A stretch of 64,000 nucleotides of DNA, taken from assembly GCA_028285595.1 (NCBI GenBank), contig JANQOW010000025.1:1-64000 (forward strand). The letters are read 5' to 3'. This DNA comes from Hyphomicrobiales bacterium (GTDB lineage Bacteria; Pseudomonadota; Alphaproteobacteria; Rhizobiales; CAJQND01). This document shows, piece by piece, positions 10,281 through 18,957 of this stretch. The notes beneath the pieces were generated by a model. It did not search any database and had not been told where the DNA came from. It saw only the letters and a program-made list of their open reading frames with translations. Numbering within the stretch: position 1 is the stretch's first letter; every line of letters starts with the position of its first letter. The position numbers and the translations under genes were made by a program.

Positions 10281-11309
10281 TCACGCTCCCAAATAGCCTT
10301 GCAACACGTTGACCGTGTTGATCCCGATTTCTTCCACCGCATATCCCCCTTCCATGACGAAATGCGTGGGCAGGCCCAACCCTGCGATGCGGGCACCGTA
10401 ATCAGTGAAATCCTCAGACTTCAACTTGAAAAAGCTGATGGGGTCGTTCTCAAAAGTGTCCACGCCCAAGGAGATGATCAGGACGTCTGGGGCATAGTTT
10501 CGGATCCGTTCCAATCCTTGGTTTAAGGCGTCTCCCCACATGGAATAAGGTGTTCCGGGCGGCATTGGGAAGTTGAGGTTGAAGCCCTCTCCTGCTCCGG
10601 CGCCGGTTTCATCTGCAAAGCCCAGGAAATGAGGAAAGGCATCCATCGGATCCCCATGGAGTGACACAAACAGAACGTCAGCACGTTCGTAGAAGATGTC
10701 CTGGGTTCCGTTGCCATGGTGAAAGTCCGGATCAAGAATTGCGACGCGCTCTGCACCTGCATCCAGATAGCCTTGCGCAGCAACCGCGGCGTTGTTGAGG
10801 AAGCAGTAGCCGCCATAAAGATCACTTGCGGCATGGTGGCCCGGCGGACGGCAGAGGGAGAACGCCGTGTTCGCGCCTCCTGAAATCAGCTTCTGGCCTG
10901 TTTGAGCAATGGCGGCGCTGGCTTCCGCGGCTTCGAACGTCCCTGCCGTGATCGCGGTTTCGATGGCCATGCAGTAATAGCCAAGCTTGCCATCGATATG
11001 GGTGGGCTCGCGCTGCTGCATGCGCCGAGCCGGGATCACCGTGGGCAGCGCTTCGCCTTCAAAGCCTTCAGCATCCCAGAGTGCCCAGGCGTTTCGCAGA
11101 AACTCCAAGTATGGTGCAGTGTGAACTTTGCGCACCGGCGCCCAATCCAGAGGATCCGGTGCAGCAAAGTCATCGAACCCGCAGAGCTTCAAGCGCTCAA
11201 CAATGTGTTCCCAGCGTTCCGGGCATTCGAACGGACGCACCAGCTCGCCGCCATAAAGCTCCCCCTTTGGGAAGTGCTTACGGTGATCTTCGCTGCAGAT
11301 GATTCTCAT
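10281..11309 (-). CDS. Acetylpolyamine amidohydrolase (class II histone-deacetylase family)
   Basis: This zinc amidohydrolase is predicted to remove acetyl groups from acetylputrescine, acetylcadaverine or acetylspermidine. It has 342 residues. The active-site series is H158-H159 in RPPGHH, zinc ligands D195 and H197 in DPDFHHGNGTQ, D284 in LGVDTFENDP, and catalytic Y323 in EGGYAVEE. As I recall it, this is the same residue numbering as the Mycoplana ramosa polyamine deacetylase (341 residues). The gene lies 9 bp after the amidase and ends one to four bases before the flavoprotein start. The context (Pot-type uptake, amine oxidation, AguB) supports a polyamine substrate rather than acetoin or protein deacetylation. 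Confidence 0.88.
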   Translation of the reverse strand: MRIICSEDHRKHFPKGELYGGELVRPFECPERWEHIVERLKLCGFDDFAAPDPLDWAPVRKVHTAPYLEFLRNAWALWDAEGFEGEALPTVIPARRMQQREPTHIDGKLGYYCMAIETAITAGTFEAAEASAAIAQTGQKLISGGANTAFSLCRPPGHHAASDLYGGYCFLNNAAVAAQGYLDAGAERVAILDPDFHHGNGTQDIFYERADVLFVSLHGDPMDAFPHFLGFADETGAGAGEGFNLNFPMPPGTPYSMWGDALNQGLERIRNYAPDVLIISLGVDTFENDPISFFKLKSEDFTDYGARIAGLGLPTHFVMEGGYAVEEIGINTVNVLQGYLGA

Positions 11310-11318
11310 TTTGTCGCC

Positions 11319-12743
11319 TTATAGGGATGGACGCTGAAAGCCGAAGGCCGGCTCAAGGGCAGCCGCCACGTTGAAAACCGCCGGCTCATCGTACGCTGAC
11401 CCTACGATCTGAACGCCGGTGGGGATGTTGTTTTCTGCAGTTCCAGAAGATACAGACATTACCGGACATCGGCTCAACATGTTGAACGGATGGGTCATGA
11501 CCCAACCGTACTCGCCGTCCACCACCACATCATTGATGCGGAAGTCTTTGTTCCAGGAATCATGATCGGCCGCCACCGCAGGCACGGCATTCGTGGGACA
11601 GATCATGGCATCATAGCCTTCCATCTGGGCTCCGAACACGTTGTAAACCTCAACCGCTTTTTCCAAAGACTTCAGGAAATCGTCCATAGTGAACCGCTCG
11701 GCGTCTCTCACGGTTTCCAAGGCATAATCGGTCATCAGATCACCGTGCTCCGGGATCAGCCGTTTGATGTGCTGGCCCCACAGCATGGCCAGATAACACT
11801 GTGCAGCTTCCTGGCAGCTCTCGTCCCAAGGAAACTGGATCTCTTCGGTTTCCGCGCCGAGGTCTCGCAACTGTTCAACCACGCGCATGGTATTCCGGCG
11901 CACTGCATCGTCGAGCTGGAAATACCCCAGATCCACAGACCACGCGATCTTGCGCCCGCGCACCTCGCCCGGCTGTTCTGCAATGCGCATGGCGCCTGGA
12001 AGAGACGCAATATCCCGAGGGCTTTGTCCGGCCGAAACATTGAACATGGCGAGGCAGTCGCTCACGGTCCGTGTCATTGGGCCGGAGTGGGAGTAGAAGT
12101 CGAGGTTCATCACCGGGGTTTCTGGAATGCGCCCATAGGCCGCCTTCAGACCCACGATGCCGCAGCACGCGGCGGGAATGCGCACAGAACCCCCGATATC
12201 CGTCCCTGTACCCAATGTTGTCGTTCCCGCGGCCAGTGCGGCGCCGGTGCCACCGGAAGATCCGCCGGGCGTGTGCGCCAGATTATAAGGGTTGCGGGTA
12301 ATGCCCCACATCTTCGACTGACACGTGCCCAAGAGGCAGAATTCCGGCGTGGTGGTGCGCGCGTGGATGATGACGCCAGCGTCCATGAGGCGCTCGGCAA
12401 AGACATCCGTCTGATCATCGATGTGATCTTTGAAAATCAAGGAACCGCTGGTGGTCCGCCGGCCCTTCAGCCGGATTTCATCCTTGATCACGCAGGTCAA
12501 TCCGTCCAGCGGTCCAACCGGTCCCGCGCTTGACCTGTAGCGCGCTTCAGATGCGCGGGCCGCATCAAGCGCCTCTTCATAATAGGTATCTGCGAAGGCA
12601 TTGATTTGAGGCTCGACAGCCTCAGCCCGCGCGATCTGGGCTTGGAGAATCTCTACAGGGGAAAGCTTACCGGATCGGAACAGTTCTAACGCCAGGCTCG
12701 CCGGCATGTAGCATAAATCTAGATCGGCCATGGCCACCCGCAT
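11319..12743 (-). CDS. Amidase-signature hydrolase
   Basis: This is a 474-residue amidase of the amidase-signature (GatA-like) family. The Ser-cisSer-Lys triad is K87 in CVIKDEI, S162 in PGGSSGG and S186 in GTDIGGSVRIPA. The Gly/Ser-rich signature spans ~158-190. It is a stand-alone enzyme; there are no gatB or gatC neighbours. It lies between the periplasmic polyamine-binding protein and the acetylpolyamine deacetylase in one leftward operon. A role in cleaving an amide-conjugated amine (for example an acyl- or glutamyl-amine) is plausible but the substrate is unknown. An alternative ATG four codons in (12731) gives MADLDLCYM, which is equally reasonable. Confidence 0.85.
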   Translation of the reverse strand: MRVAMADLDLCYMPASLALELFRSGKLSPVEILQAQIARAEAVEPQINAFADTYYEEALDAARASEARYRSSAGPVGPLDGLTCVIKDEIRLKGRRTTSGSLIFKDHIDDQTDVFAERLMDAGVIIHARTTTPEFCLLGTCQSKMWGITRNPYNLAHTPGGSSGGTGAALAAGTTTLGTGTDIGGSVRIPAACCGIVGLKAAYGRIPETPVMNLDFYSHSGPMTRTVSDCLAMFNVSAGQSPRDIASLPGAMRIAEQPGEVRGRKIAWSVDLGYFQLDDAVRRNTMRVVEQLRDLGAETEEIQFPWDESCQEAAQCYLAMLWGQHIKRLIPEHGDLMTDYALETVRDAERFTMDDFLKSLEKAVEVYNVFGAQMEGYDAMICPTNAVPAVAADHDSWNKDFRINDVVVDGEYGWVMTHPFNMLSRCPVMSVSSGTAENNIPTGVQIVGSAYDEPAVFNVAAALEPAFGFQRPSL

Positions 12744-12799
12744 CTCTCGCGCAAACGGAAAACGGGCGCACCTTTCGATGCGCCCGCCTCAGGATCAGA

Positions 12800-13825
12800 C
12801 TACTGGAGCAGCTTCGTCCAGATTCTGTCGATGGCCTTCACATATTTTGGCCCACAGCTCTTGCCGAACTTTACCGGCACTGAGGGAACGCTCACTTCCG
12901 GTGAGTTGGCCATGTCTTCGCCCATGTGCTTGTCAGACCCGGCGATAGGGTTCGCATACTTGGCGAAATCAGATTGAATGGCCATGTTTTCCGGCTTCAT
13001 CAACCAGTTCATAAAGATCTTGGCGTTTTCGATGTTCTTGGCGCCCTTGGGGATCACCAGGCTGTCGTACCAGCCCACAACGCCTTCTTTGGGGAAGCAA
13101 TATTTGATCTTGCCACCAGCGAGGCGTTGCTTCATGGCGTCGCCATTCCACGCATTTGAAATGTTGGTCACGCCACTGCCGAGCCGGTCCATGGTGCCTT
13201 CGGAAGAAAAGACCTTCACATGCTCTTTCTGCTTTTGCAGCAGAGCCTGAACCGCTTTCAGGTCTTCAGTTTTTTCCGTGCAGAACTCCTGACCGAGATA
13301 GATGTGCGCCATGTTGGCCACTTCTTCCGGGGTCTTGAACACACCCACACTGCCCGATGCCTTTTCGTTGGGCTCAAAGAACTCTTTCAGGCTAGAGCAG
13401 TCCCCAACGCCTGCGTCAGTGCGGATGGCGTATGAGGTGGTGCCCATTTGATACGGGCTGGAGTATTCCTGCTTGGGGTCCCAAGTTGGATTTTGGAACG
13501 CTTTTGCCACGTGCTTGAAGTTCTCCATCTTCGACACCTCAACCTTCTCCAGAAGGTTCTCAGCGATCATGATGGTCACGAAATTCTGGCTTGGCACAGC
13601 CAGATCATAGCCGGTCGCGCCCGACTTCAGCTTCGCAAGAAGCGTCTCGTTGGAATCGTAGGTATCGACCGTCACCTTGATGCCGGTTTCTTTCTCGAAC
13701 TTGGCGATCATGTCCGGCGCGGTGTAGTCGGTCCAGTTGTAGAAGAACAACTCTCCGGCCGCATGTGCCTGGCTCGCAGCCAGGCCGAACGCACCGGCAA
13801 ATGCCACTCCCAATAGTCTTTTCAT
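12800..13825 (-). CDS. Polyamine ABC transporter substrate-binding protein (PotD/PotF family)
   Basis: This periplasmic binding protein has 341 residues. It starts with a Sec signal peptide (MKRLLGVAFAGAFGLAAS, predicted cleavage after AHA). The mature protein opens with ELFFYNWTDYTAPDMIAKFEKETG, the PotD/PotF hallmark. Asp/Trp/Glu residues typical of polyamine pockets occur throughout, e.g. NAWNGDAM and GWYDSLVIPKGA. The ATG with GGGAG 8 nt upstream is chosen over a GTG one codon earlier. It heads the catabolic operon but is separated from the permease/ATPase genes (potG-H-I-like, 16.0-18.9 kb) by an MFS gene and an AraC gene. It most likely supplies that transporter with putrescine, spermidine or a related amine. 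Confidence 0.88.
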   Translation of the reverse strand: MKRLLGVAFAGAFGLAASQAHAAGELFFYNWTDYTAPDMIAKFEKETGIKVTVDTYDSNETLLAKLKSGATGYDLAVPSQNFVTIMIAENLLEKVEVSKMENFKHVAKAFQNPTWDPKQEYSSPYQMGTTSYAIRTDAGVGDCSSLKEFFEPNEKASGSVGVFKTPEEVANMAHIYLGQEFCTEKTEDLKAVQALLQKQKEHVKVFSSEGTMDRLGSGVTNISNAWNGDAMKQRLAGGKIKYCFPKEGVVGWYDSLVIPKGAKNIENAKIFMNWLMKPENMAIQSDFAKYANPIAGSDKHMGEDMANSPEVSVPSVPVKFGKSCGPKYVKAIDRIWTKLLQ

Positions 13826-14000
13826 CACTCATTCTCCCTCAGAATGCACTCGGCCTGAATGGCCCTCACGTTGACCGTGCCGACCCTGACGGGCTCCTGT
13901 GCGGCACGAAATCAGTCAGAAAGACTAGTGCATCCCGCCAGTGAGGGCTAGTAAGAATCCAACAAACCCATGCGCGATTTGGCTCGTTTTTTTAAAAGCA

Positions 14001-15197
14001 CTAGTTCGAGAGAATTGCGGCATGTCTGCCGTTGGCGCGCCGCTTGGGCAGGATAAGCGCGGCGGCGAGGACAACCGCGGCAAAGCCGGCCCAGATCGCG
14101 AACTGAATGGAAAAACCAAGCCCGTTCAAGTGCAACCACGAAAGCGCAGGAACCACCACGGCCGTGGTTCCGAGCGACAGAGTATACTCCACGGAGAACA
14201 CACGCGAGCGCCATCCCATTGGGACATAGGTGCCCACCAGCCAGCTTGACACCGGTATCCAAGCAAACATGGAGAGCACCAGCCCCATGCTGACCGGAAC
14301 GACGGCAGGTCCCGCCACCCAGGTGGTGATGTAAAGCAACCCTGCCTGGACGCTAAACAGAACGAACAAAAGTGGGCGTACGTCATAGCGGTCCAGAAAC
14401 CAGCCCACCGGAAGCTGGGCGAGCCCGGCTACCGCGAAGATCAGCCCTGCATAGCTGCCCACTTCAGACAAACTGGAGGACGCATCGGCCAGCCGTTCCG
14501 ACAAGAGCTTCGGCAGAGAGAGGCTGACCGCGTTGAAAATGACGCCGCCGAACAACGCTGCCGCAGCGACGAAGATCAACACGCGCCAGAGCACGGTGCG
14601 GCCTGCAATACCTGCGATCTCGGGGGCAGGCTTGTTTTCAGATCTGTTCCGGTCGGCGTGGCGTGCGAGCGCCAGGTGGAACATTCCCACCGTCACGCAA
14701 ACAAGCCCAGGCACGAGGAAGCTCATGCGCCATCCGAAGCGCTCGCACAGGAAGCCTGTGCAAATGGCGGCAACGGCCAATCCCATATTGCCCCACACCC
14801 CATTCACGGCCAGCGTATGACCCCGGCGCGCGCGGCCTTCGGTGACCATGGCGATCCCCACAGGATGGTAGATGGCGGCAAACACACCCAACCCGGCCAA
14901 CGCGGCGCTCAAAGCAAAGGGCCCAGGCGCGCTGGCAGCGGCCAGACAGCAGACGCCGCAGCCAATGAAGAACACGCTCATCATATGGGTGCGCGACCAC
15001 CGGTCCCCCAACCAGCCGGCGGGCAAGGTTGCCAAGGCAAACGCCAGAAACATGGGCGAACTCAAGGCCAGCGCTTCGCCGTAACTCATTTGCCAGTCCC
15101 GCTCGATCAACAACACGGCTGTCGGAAAGATCAAAAGCACATAATGATCCAGAAAATGGCCGAGGTTCAGAAACCGCATCCTTACGGCAGCGCTCAT
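14001..15197 (-). CDS. MFS transporter (fosmidomycin-resistance-like)
   Basis: This is a 398-residue major-facilitator protein with about 12 hydrophobic segments. An MFS motif A-like loop occurs between TM2 and TM3 (GWLGDRWSRTHMM, ~61). The segment AIYHPVGIAMV after TM4 is typical of the Fsr/YfnC fosmidomycin-resistance branch. The second half has a matching loop GWFLDRYDVRPLL. The start has AGGGA 9 nt upstream. It is divergent from an AraC regulator with only 50 bp between starts, the usual layout of a regulator and its target efflux or uptake gene. Substrate unknown; exchange of an amine or its breakdown product is a guess based only on position. Confidence 0.85.
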   Translation of the reverse strand: MSAAVRMRFLNLGHFLDHYVLLIFPTAVLLIERDWQMSYGEALALSSPMFLAFALATLPAGWLGDRWSRTHMMSVFFIGCGVCCLAAASAPGPFALSAALAGLGVFAAIYHPVGIAMVTEGRARRGHTLAVNGVWGNMGLAVAAICTGFLCERFGWRMSFLVPGLVCVTVGMFHLALARHADRNRSENKPAPEIAGIAGRTVLWRVLIFVAAAALFGGVIFNAVSLSLPKLLSERLADASSSLSEVGSYAGLIFAVAGLAQLPVGWFLDRYDVRPLLFVLFSVQAGLLYITTWVAGPAVVPVSMGLVLSMFAWIPVSSWLVGTYVPMGWRSRVFSVEYTLSLGTTAVVVPALSWLHLNGLGFSIQFAIWAGFAAVVLAAALILPKRRANGRHAAILSN

Positions 15198-15247
15198 CTG
15201 GCATCTCCCTGTTGACGATTGCGGCCTGAACGTAGGAGAAAGCGCCT

Positions 15248-16033
15248 GTGTCCATCTTTCGGCATCAGGTCATGAAATATCGCAAAAATGCCAAACCAAT
15301 GGTTCTACCGACCGTCGAGGGCTATTCGAGCGAATATCCGCGTGGGCACATTGTCGAGCAGCATACCCATGGGGCCGCGCAAATCGTGCACGCGGCAGAG
15401 GGGGTTATGCGTGTGGCGGCGGACGGGTCTTACTGGGTCATCCCTCCAGGGCGGGGATTGTGGGTTCCAGCCGGAGTACCGCATGGGTTTGTTTGCGTCA
15501 CGGCGGTGGCCGTCAGAACCGTCTATCTGACCGGTGGGCCTCAAGAGCTGCCCACTGAGAGTGAGGTGTGGCAGATCTCCAACCTGATGCGCGAGGTGAT
15601 CATCCGCCTCGCCGATGGCATGGATGGGCCCGAGAAAGAGCATTTGGTGGCCGTGTTGATGCATGAAATCAACCGCACGGAGACACTGCCTCTACACATA
15701 ACCCATCCAGTTGACCGACGGGCCAGGCGCATCTCCACTGCCATCGTCGCAGACCCGTCCGACACCACGTCCCTGGAAGCATGGTCTCAGCAGGCGGGCG
15801 CATCAGTGCGAACGCTAAAGCGCATTTTCGTGGCCGAGACAGGGCTAACCTTCGGACAGTGGCGGCGCCAAGTGCGCCTGATCGCAGCGCTTGAGCGACT
15901 GGCATTGGGTGAGCCGGTGACGGAAGTTGCCCTCGCGGTGGGCTATGAAAGCACCAGCGCCTTTATCGAGATGTTCCGCGAACAGCTTGGCACCACCCCT
16001 GGACGCTACTTCAGCGGCGATCATCGATCTTAG
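15248..16033 (+). CDS. AraC-family transcriptional regulator with cupin sensor domain
   Basis: This 261-residue regulator has an N-terminal cupin-like ligand domain (HIVEQHTHGAAQIVHAAEGV, ~30-105) and a C-terminal double helix-turn-helix (~res 155-255). The second HTH carries the AraC signature ALAVGYESTSAFIEMFREQLG...PGRYF. The GTG start is supported by AGGAG 9 nt upstream; an ATG eight codons in is the alternative. It is divergent from the MFS gene (50 bp) and probably controls it. It ends in a 4-bp convergent overlap with potI. Effector unknown. Confidence 0.88.
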   Translation: MSIFRHQVMKYRKNAKPMVLPTVEGYSSEYPRGHIVEQHTHGAAQIVHAAEGVMRVAADGSYWVIPPGRGLWVPAGVPHGFVCVTAVAVRTVYLTGGPQELPTESEVWQISNLMREVIIRLADGMDGPEKEHLVAVLMHEINRTETLPLHITHPVDRRARRISTAIVADPSDTTSLEAWSQQAGASVRTLKRIFVAETGLTFGQWRRQVRLIAALERLALGEPVTEVALAVGYESTSAFIEMFREQLGTTPGRYFSGDHRS

Positions 16034-16857
16034 TGTGTGCTGACCTTGTCGCCCTTGGCGGAGATGAACCAGTAGGCGCTGATGAAAGCGATGGATATGG
16101 CGAGCATCACTGTCGAAATCACGTTCACTTCCGGCGTAATGCCCTGACGGATCATGCCGTAGATGTAGAGCGGTAGGGTGGTCGCGCCGGCCCCGGAGAC
16201 CATCAACGTGATGATGAAGTCATCAACCGATATAATGAAGGCCAGCATGGCGCCCGCCACAATGCCCGGCGCCAGTATGGGCAAGGTGACATACCGAAAG
16301 GTTTCCCAGGCATTCGCATAGAGGTCACCCGCGGCCTGCTCCAACGTGGTGTCCATTCCGTCAAGACGTGCGCGGATCGGTAAGAACGCAAACGGGATGC
16401 AGAACACCGTGTGGGCAATGATGATTGAGAGTATGCCGAGCTGGAAACCAATTATTGCAAAGAAGCTCAATGTGGCCACAGCCGTGGCGATCTCCGGGAC
16501 CACCAGCGGCAGAGTGATCAATCCCAACGACGCGCTGCGGCCTTTGAATTGGCCGCCGCGGCTCAGCGCCAGCGCCGCCAAGGTGGCCAGCACGGTCGCC
16601 ATGACGGTGGCACAAACCGCAATGATGAGCGAGTTCAGCGCGGCATTCTGGATATCGTCATTGATGAAGGCCCGGTAGAACCATCGCGTGGAGAAGCCTT
16701 GCCAAATCTGTGCTCGGTTCCCGTCATTGAAGGAATAGGCCACCAGAACCAGCATGGGCAGATAAAGGTAGAAAAAGAAGAACAGGGTCCAGAGGTTCAT
16801 GCCCGGATAATGGCCGAGCACAAAGCCTTTGCGTTTCTTCGGAGCTTGCTTGCTCAT
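16030..16857 (-). CDS. potI: Polyamine-type ABC transporter permease (PotI/PotC family)
   Basis: This is a 275-residue inner-membrane permease. The ATG at 16857 overlaps the stop of the preceding permease gene (ATGA), so translational coupling is likely; longer upstream readings run into that gene and are rejected. After a short basic N-terminus (MSKQAPKKRKGF) there are about six membrane segments. The EAA-type cytoplasmic loop that contacts the ATPase is visible as EQAAGDLYANAWETFRYVTLPILAPG (~180-205). It forms the transporter with the two genes just upstream; its binding protein is likely the PotF-like protein at 12.8-13.8 kb. Confidence 0.88.
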   Translation of the reverse strand: MSKQAPKKRKGFVLGHYPGMNLWTLFFFFYLYLPMLVLVAYSFNDGNRAQIWQGFSTRWFYRAFINDDIQNAALNSLIIAVCATVMATVLATLAALALSRGGQFKGRSASLGLITLPLVVPEIATAVATLSFFAIIGFQLGILSIIIAHTVFCIPFAFLPIRARLDGMDTTLEQAAGDLYANAWETFRYVTLPILAPGIVAGAMLAFIISVDDFIITLMVSGAGATTLPLYIYGMIRQGITPEVNVISTVMLAISIAFISAYWFISAKGDKVSTH

Positions 16858-17753
16858 CGCCCATCCTCCATGGCCCGGCGCTTGGCCGCCGAGCGCGCCT
16901 GTATCATGAGCGCCACCATCACCAGCATCAGAAGGCAGATCGCAATGGCAGACCCGAAGGGCCAATTGCGCGACGAGGCGAACTGCAGGTGAATGAGCGA
17001 ACCAAGCATGAGTTTCTTGCCGCCGCCCAAAAGGTCCGGCGCGATAAACGCCCCAAGGCTCGGCACAAACACCAGAATGCAACCGGCGATGATGCCGGGA
17101 AGCGCCAGCGGCGTGATCACTTCGCGCATAACCCTTAACCGATCGGCATAAAGGTCATGCGCCGCTTCGATCAGCCTGAAGTCGAGCTTCTCGAGGCTCG
17201 CGTAGATGGGCAGTACCATAAGCGGCAGATAGGAGTAGATGAGCCCGACAGCGATGGCGCCGTTGGTGTACATCATGCCGAGCGAGCCATCGAGCAATCC
17301 GACCGCCTTGAGCGGCTGCTCAATCACACCATCTTTGGAAAGGATCAGGATCCAGGAATAGACCCGCACCAACTGGTTCGTCCAGAATGGCAAGGTGATG
17401 AGATAAAGCAAAAGGTTCTGCATCCGCGGGTCTTGCCGCGTGATGAAATAGGCCACTGGAAACCCTAGGATCAGACAGCCAACTGTGGCCACGAGCGCCA
17501 GCAAAATCGAACGCCAGATGATGCCCAGATAGATCGGGTTGAACACCAAGGTGTCGTCAAAGTCGATTTCATACAGCAGTTGAATATAGGCTTCGACAGA
17601 GAACCGCGGTTCCACGCCACCATAAGGGTCGGCTTCCAAGAACGAGAACACCAGCAAGATCAGCATGGGCACGACCATGAAGATGATGATGGTGATGAGC
17701 GCCGGCCCAAGGGCGAGTGCGCGGCGGGCGGCTATGCTGCGGGGAAGGTTCAT
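16854..17753 (-). CDS. potH: Polyamine-type ABC transporter permease (PotH/PotB family)
   Basis: This 299-residue inner-membrane protein has an N-terminal membrane segment (GPALITIIIFMVVPMLILLV) and further helices consistent with the six-helix PotB/PotH fold. The EAA loop is EAAHDLYADRLRVMREVITP (~205-224). The segment TLPFWTNQLVRVYSWILIL is characteristic of the family. Its start lies 4 bp after the ATPase stop and its stop overlaps the next permease start by 4 bp, so G-H-I form a tight operon. The periplasmic loop LEADPYGGVEPRFS matches polyamine permeases rather than iron or sulfate systems. Confidence 0.88.
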   Translation of the reverse strand: MNLPRSIAARRALALGPALITIIIFMVVPMLILLVFSFLEADPYGGVEPRFSVEAYIQLLYEIDFDDTLVFNPIYLGIIWRSILLALVATVGCLILGFPVAYFITRQDPRMQNLLLYLITLPFWTNQLVRVYSWILILSKDGVIEQPLKAVGLLDGSLGMMYTNGAIAVGLIYSYLPLMVLPIYASLEKLDFRLIEAAHDLYADRLRVMREVITPLALPGIIAGCILVFVPSLGAFIAPDLLGGGKKLMLGSLIHLQFASSRNWPFGSAIAICLLMLVMVALMIQARSAAKRRAMEDGR

Positions 17754-17757
17754 CGGG

Positions 17758-18858
17758 TCAGTCCACCAGCATCCGGGCGGCGCCGTCCGAGAAGCTCAGC
17801 TTCACGTTTTCGCCTGCGACAAACCGGCCCATGCCCGCTTGTGCGTTCTGATCGCGCACGGTGATCACAACGCCATCGCCCACATTAATGTCATAGGCGG
17901 TGTCCGTGCCCAGATATGTGGCTTCCTCAATCACCGGCAGATCGTTTGACCGCAACATAGTCTTCTGCAGCGATATGCGCTCCGGGCGGACCGCCAAGGT
18001 GACCGCGTCCCCCACGCCGTGGCCGTCGACGATATCCGTCTCAAATTGCAGAGCACCGCCTGTTATGCAAAGAGCCCGGTCGCCGGAAACCTGATCGATG
18101 CGCGCTTCGAGAAAGTTCGTGTCACCAATGAAGTCGGCCACAAACCGGTTAAGCGGCCGCTCGTAGATCTCCAGGGGTGATCCGATTTGCTGGATAAGAC
18201 CGGCCGACATCACGGCAATCCGGTCGCTCATGGTGAGGGCTTCTTCCTGATCGTGCGTCACAAAGATGAAGGTGATGCCCGTTTCACGTTGCAAGGTTTT
18301 GAGCTCGTGCCGCATGGCCTGGCGCAGCTTCAAATCGAGCGCCGACAAAGGCTCGTCCAGCAGCAGCACCTGCGGCCTTGGCGCCAGGGCCCGGGCGAGC
18401 GCGATGCGTTGCTGCTGACCGCCGGAGAGCTGTGCGGGTTTTCGGCCCGCGAATTCCTCCATCTTCACCAGCGCCAGCGTTTCATTCACACGTGCTCTGA
18501 TCTCCGGCCCACTCCATTTCTGCATGCGCAGGCCGAACCCGATGTTCTCCTCCACCGTCATATGCGGAAACAGAGCATAGTGCTGAAACACGGTGTTGAC
18601 CGGGCGTTCATGAGGCGGCAGATCCTCAATTTCTTGGCCGAACAGAAAAATCTCGCCGTCGGTGGGCTGCTCAAAGCCCGCCGTTAACCGCAGAAGGGTT
18701 GTCTTACCGCACCCCGATGGGCCCAGGAGCGTGAAGAATTCATTGGATTGAATTTCCACCGAAACATTGTTCAAGGCGGTCACCGCGTTTGGCCCGCTGC
18801 CGAACCGCTTGATCACATTGCGCACGCTTAACGCTGTTGCTGCGTCGTCCTCCGACAC
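17758..18858 (-). CDS. potG: Polyamine-type ABC transporter ATP-binding protein (PotG/PotA family)
   Basis: This 366-residue importer ATPase has Walker [10 protein letters not shown] (~46-54), Q-loop [12 protein letters not shown], signature LSGGQQQR (~144), Walker [12 protein letters not shown] (~165) and the switch histidine in [11 protein letters not shown]-terminal TOBE domain occupies ~285-366. The start is GTG with GGAGGG just upstream. The protein energises uptake of putrescine, spermidine or a similar cation through the two permeases encoded immediately after it. Assignment to polyamines rests on the permease/binding-protein types and on the amine-catabolic neighbourhood; the ATPase alone would also fit other MOI-family importers. 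Confidence 0.88.
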   Translation of the reverse strand: MSEDDAATALSVRNVIKRFGSGPNAVTALNNVSVEIQSNEFFTLLGPSGCGKTTLLRLTAGFEQPTDGEIFLFGQEIEDLPPHERPVNTVFQHYALFPHMTVEENIGFGLRMQKWSGPEIRARVNETLALVKMEEFAGRKPAQLSGGQQQRIALARALAPRPQVLLLDEPLSALDLKLRQAMRHELKTLQRETGITFIFVTHDQEEALTMSDRIAVMSAGLIQQIGSPLEIYERPLNRFVADFIGDTNFLEARIDQVSGDRALCITGGALQFETDIVDGHGVGDAVTLAVRPERISLQKTMLRSNDLPVIEEATYLGTDTAYDINVGDGVVITVRDQNAQAGMGRFVAGENVKLSFSDGAARMLVD

Positions 18859-18957
18859 CTCTCCCTCCCACTACACACCCATCCACGATCAATTGAGCCC
18901 AATGGAGCAGGCAGAGTCAAGAAACCAGATTGCCTGCTTTGGCTGCACTGCACACCC

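Noticed and set aside
11490..12533. 347-codon plus-strand frame opposite the amidase gene
   Set aside because: Antisense of a well-supported amidase with an intact catalytic triad; no motifs of its own.
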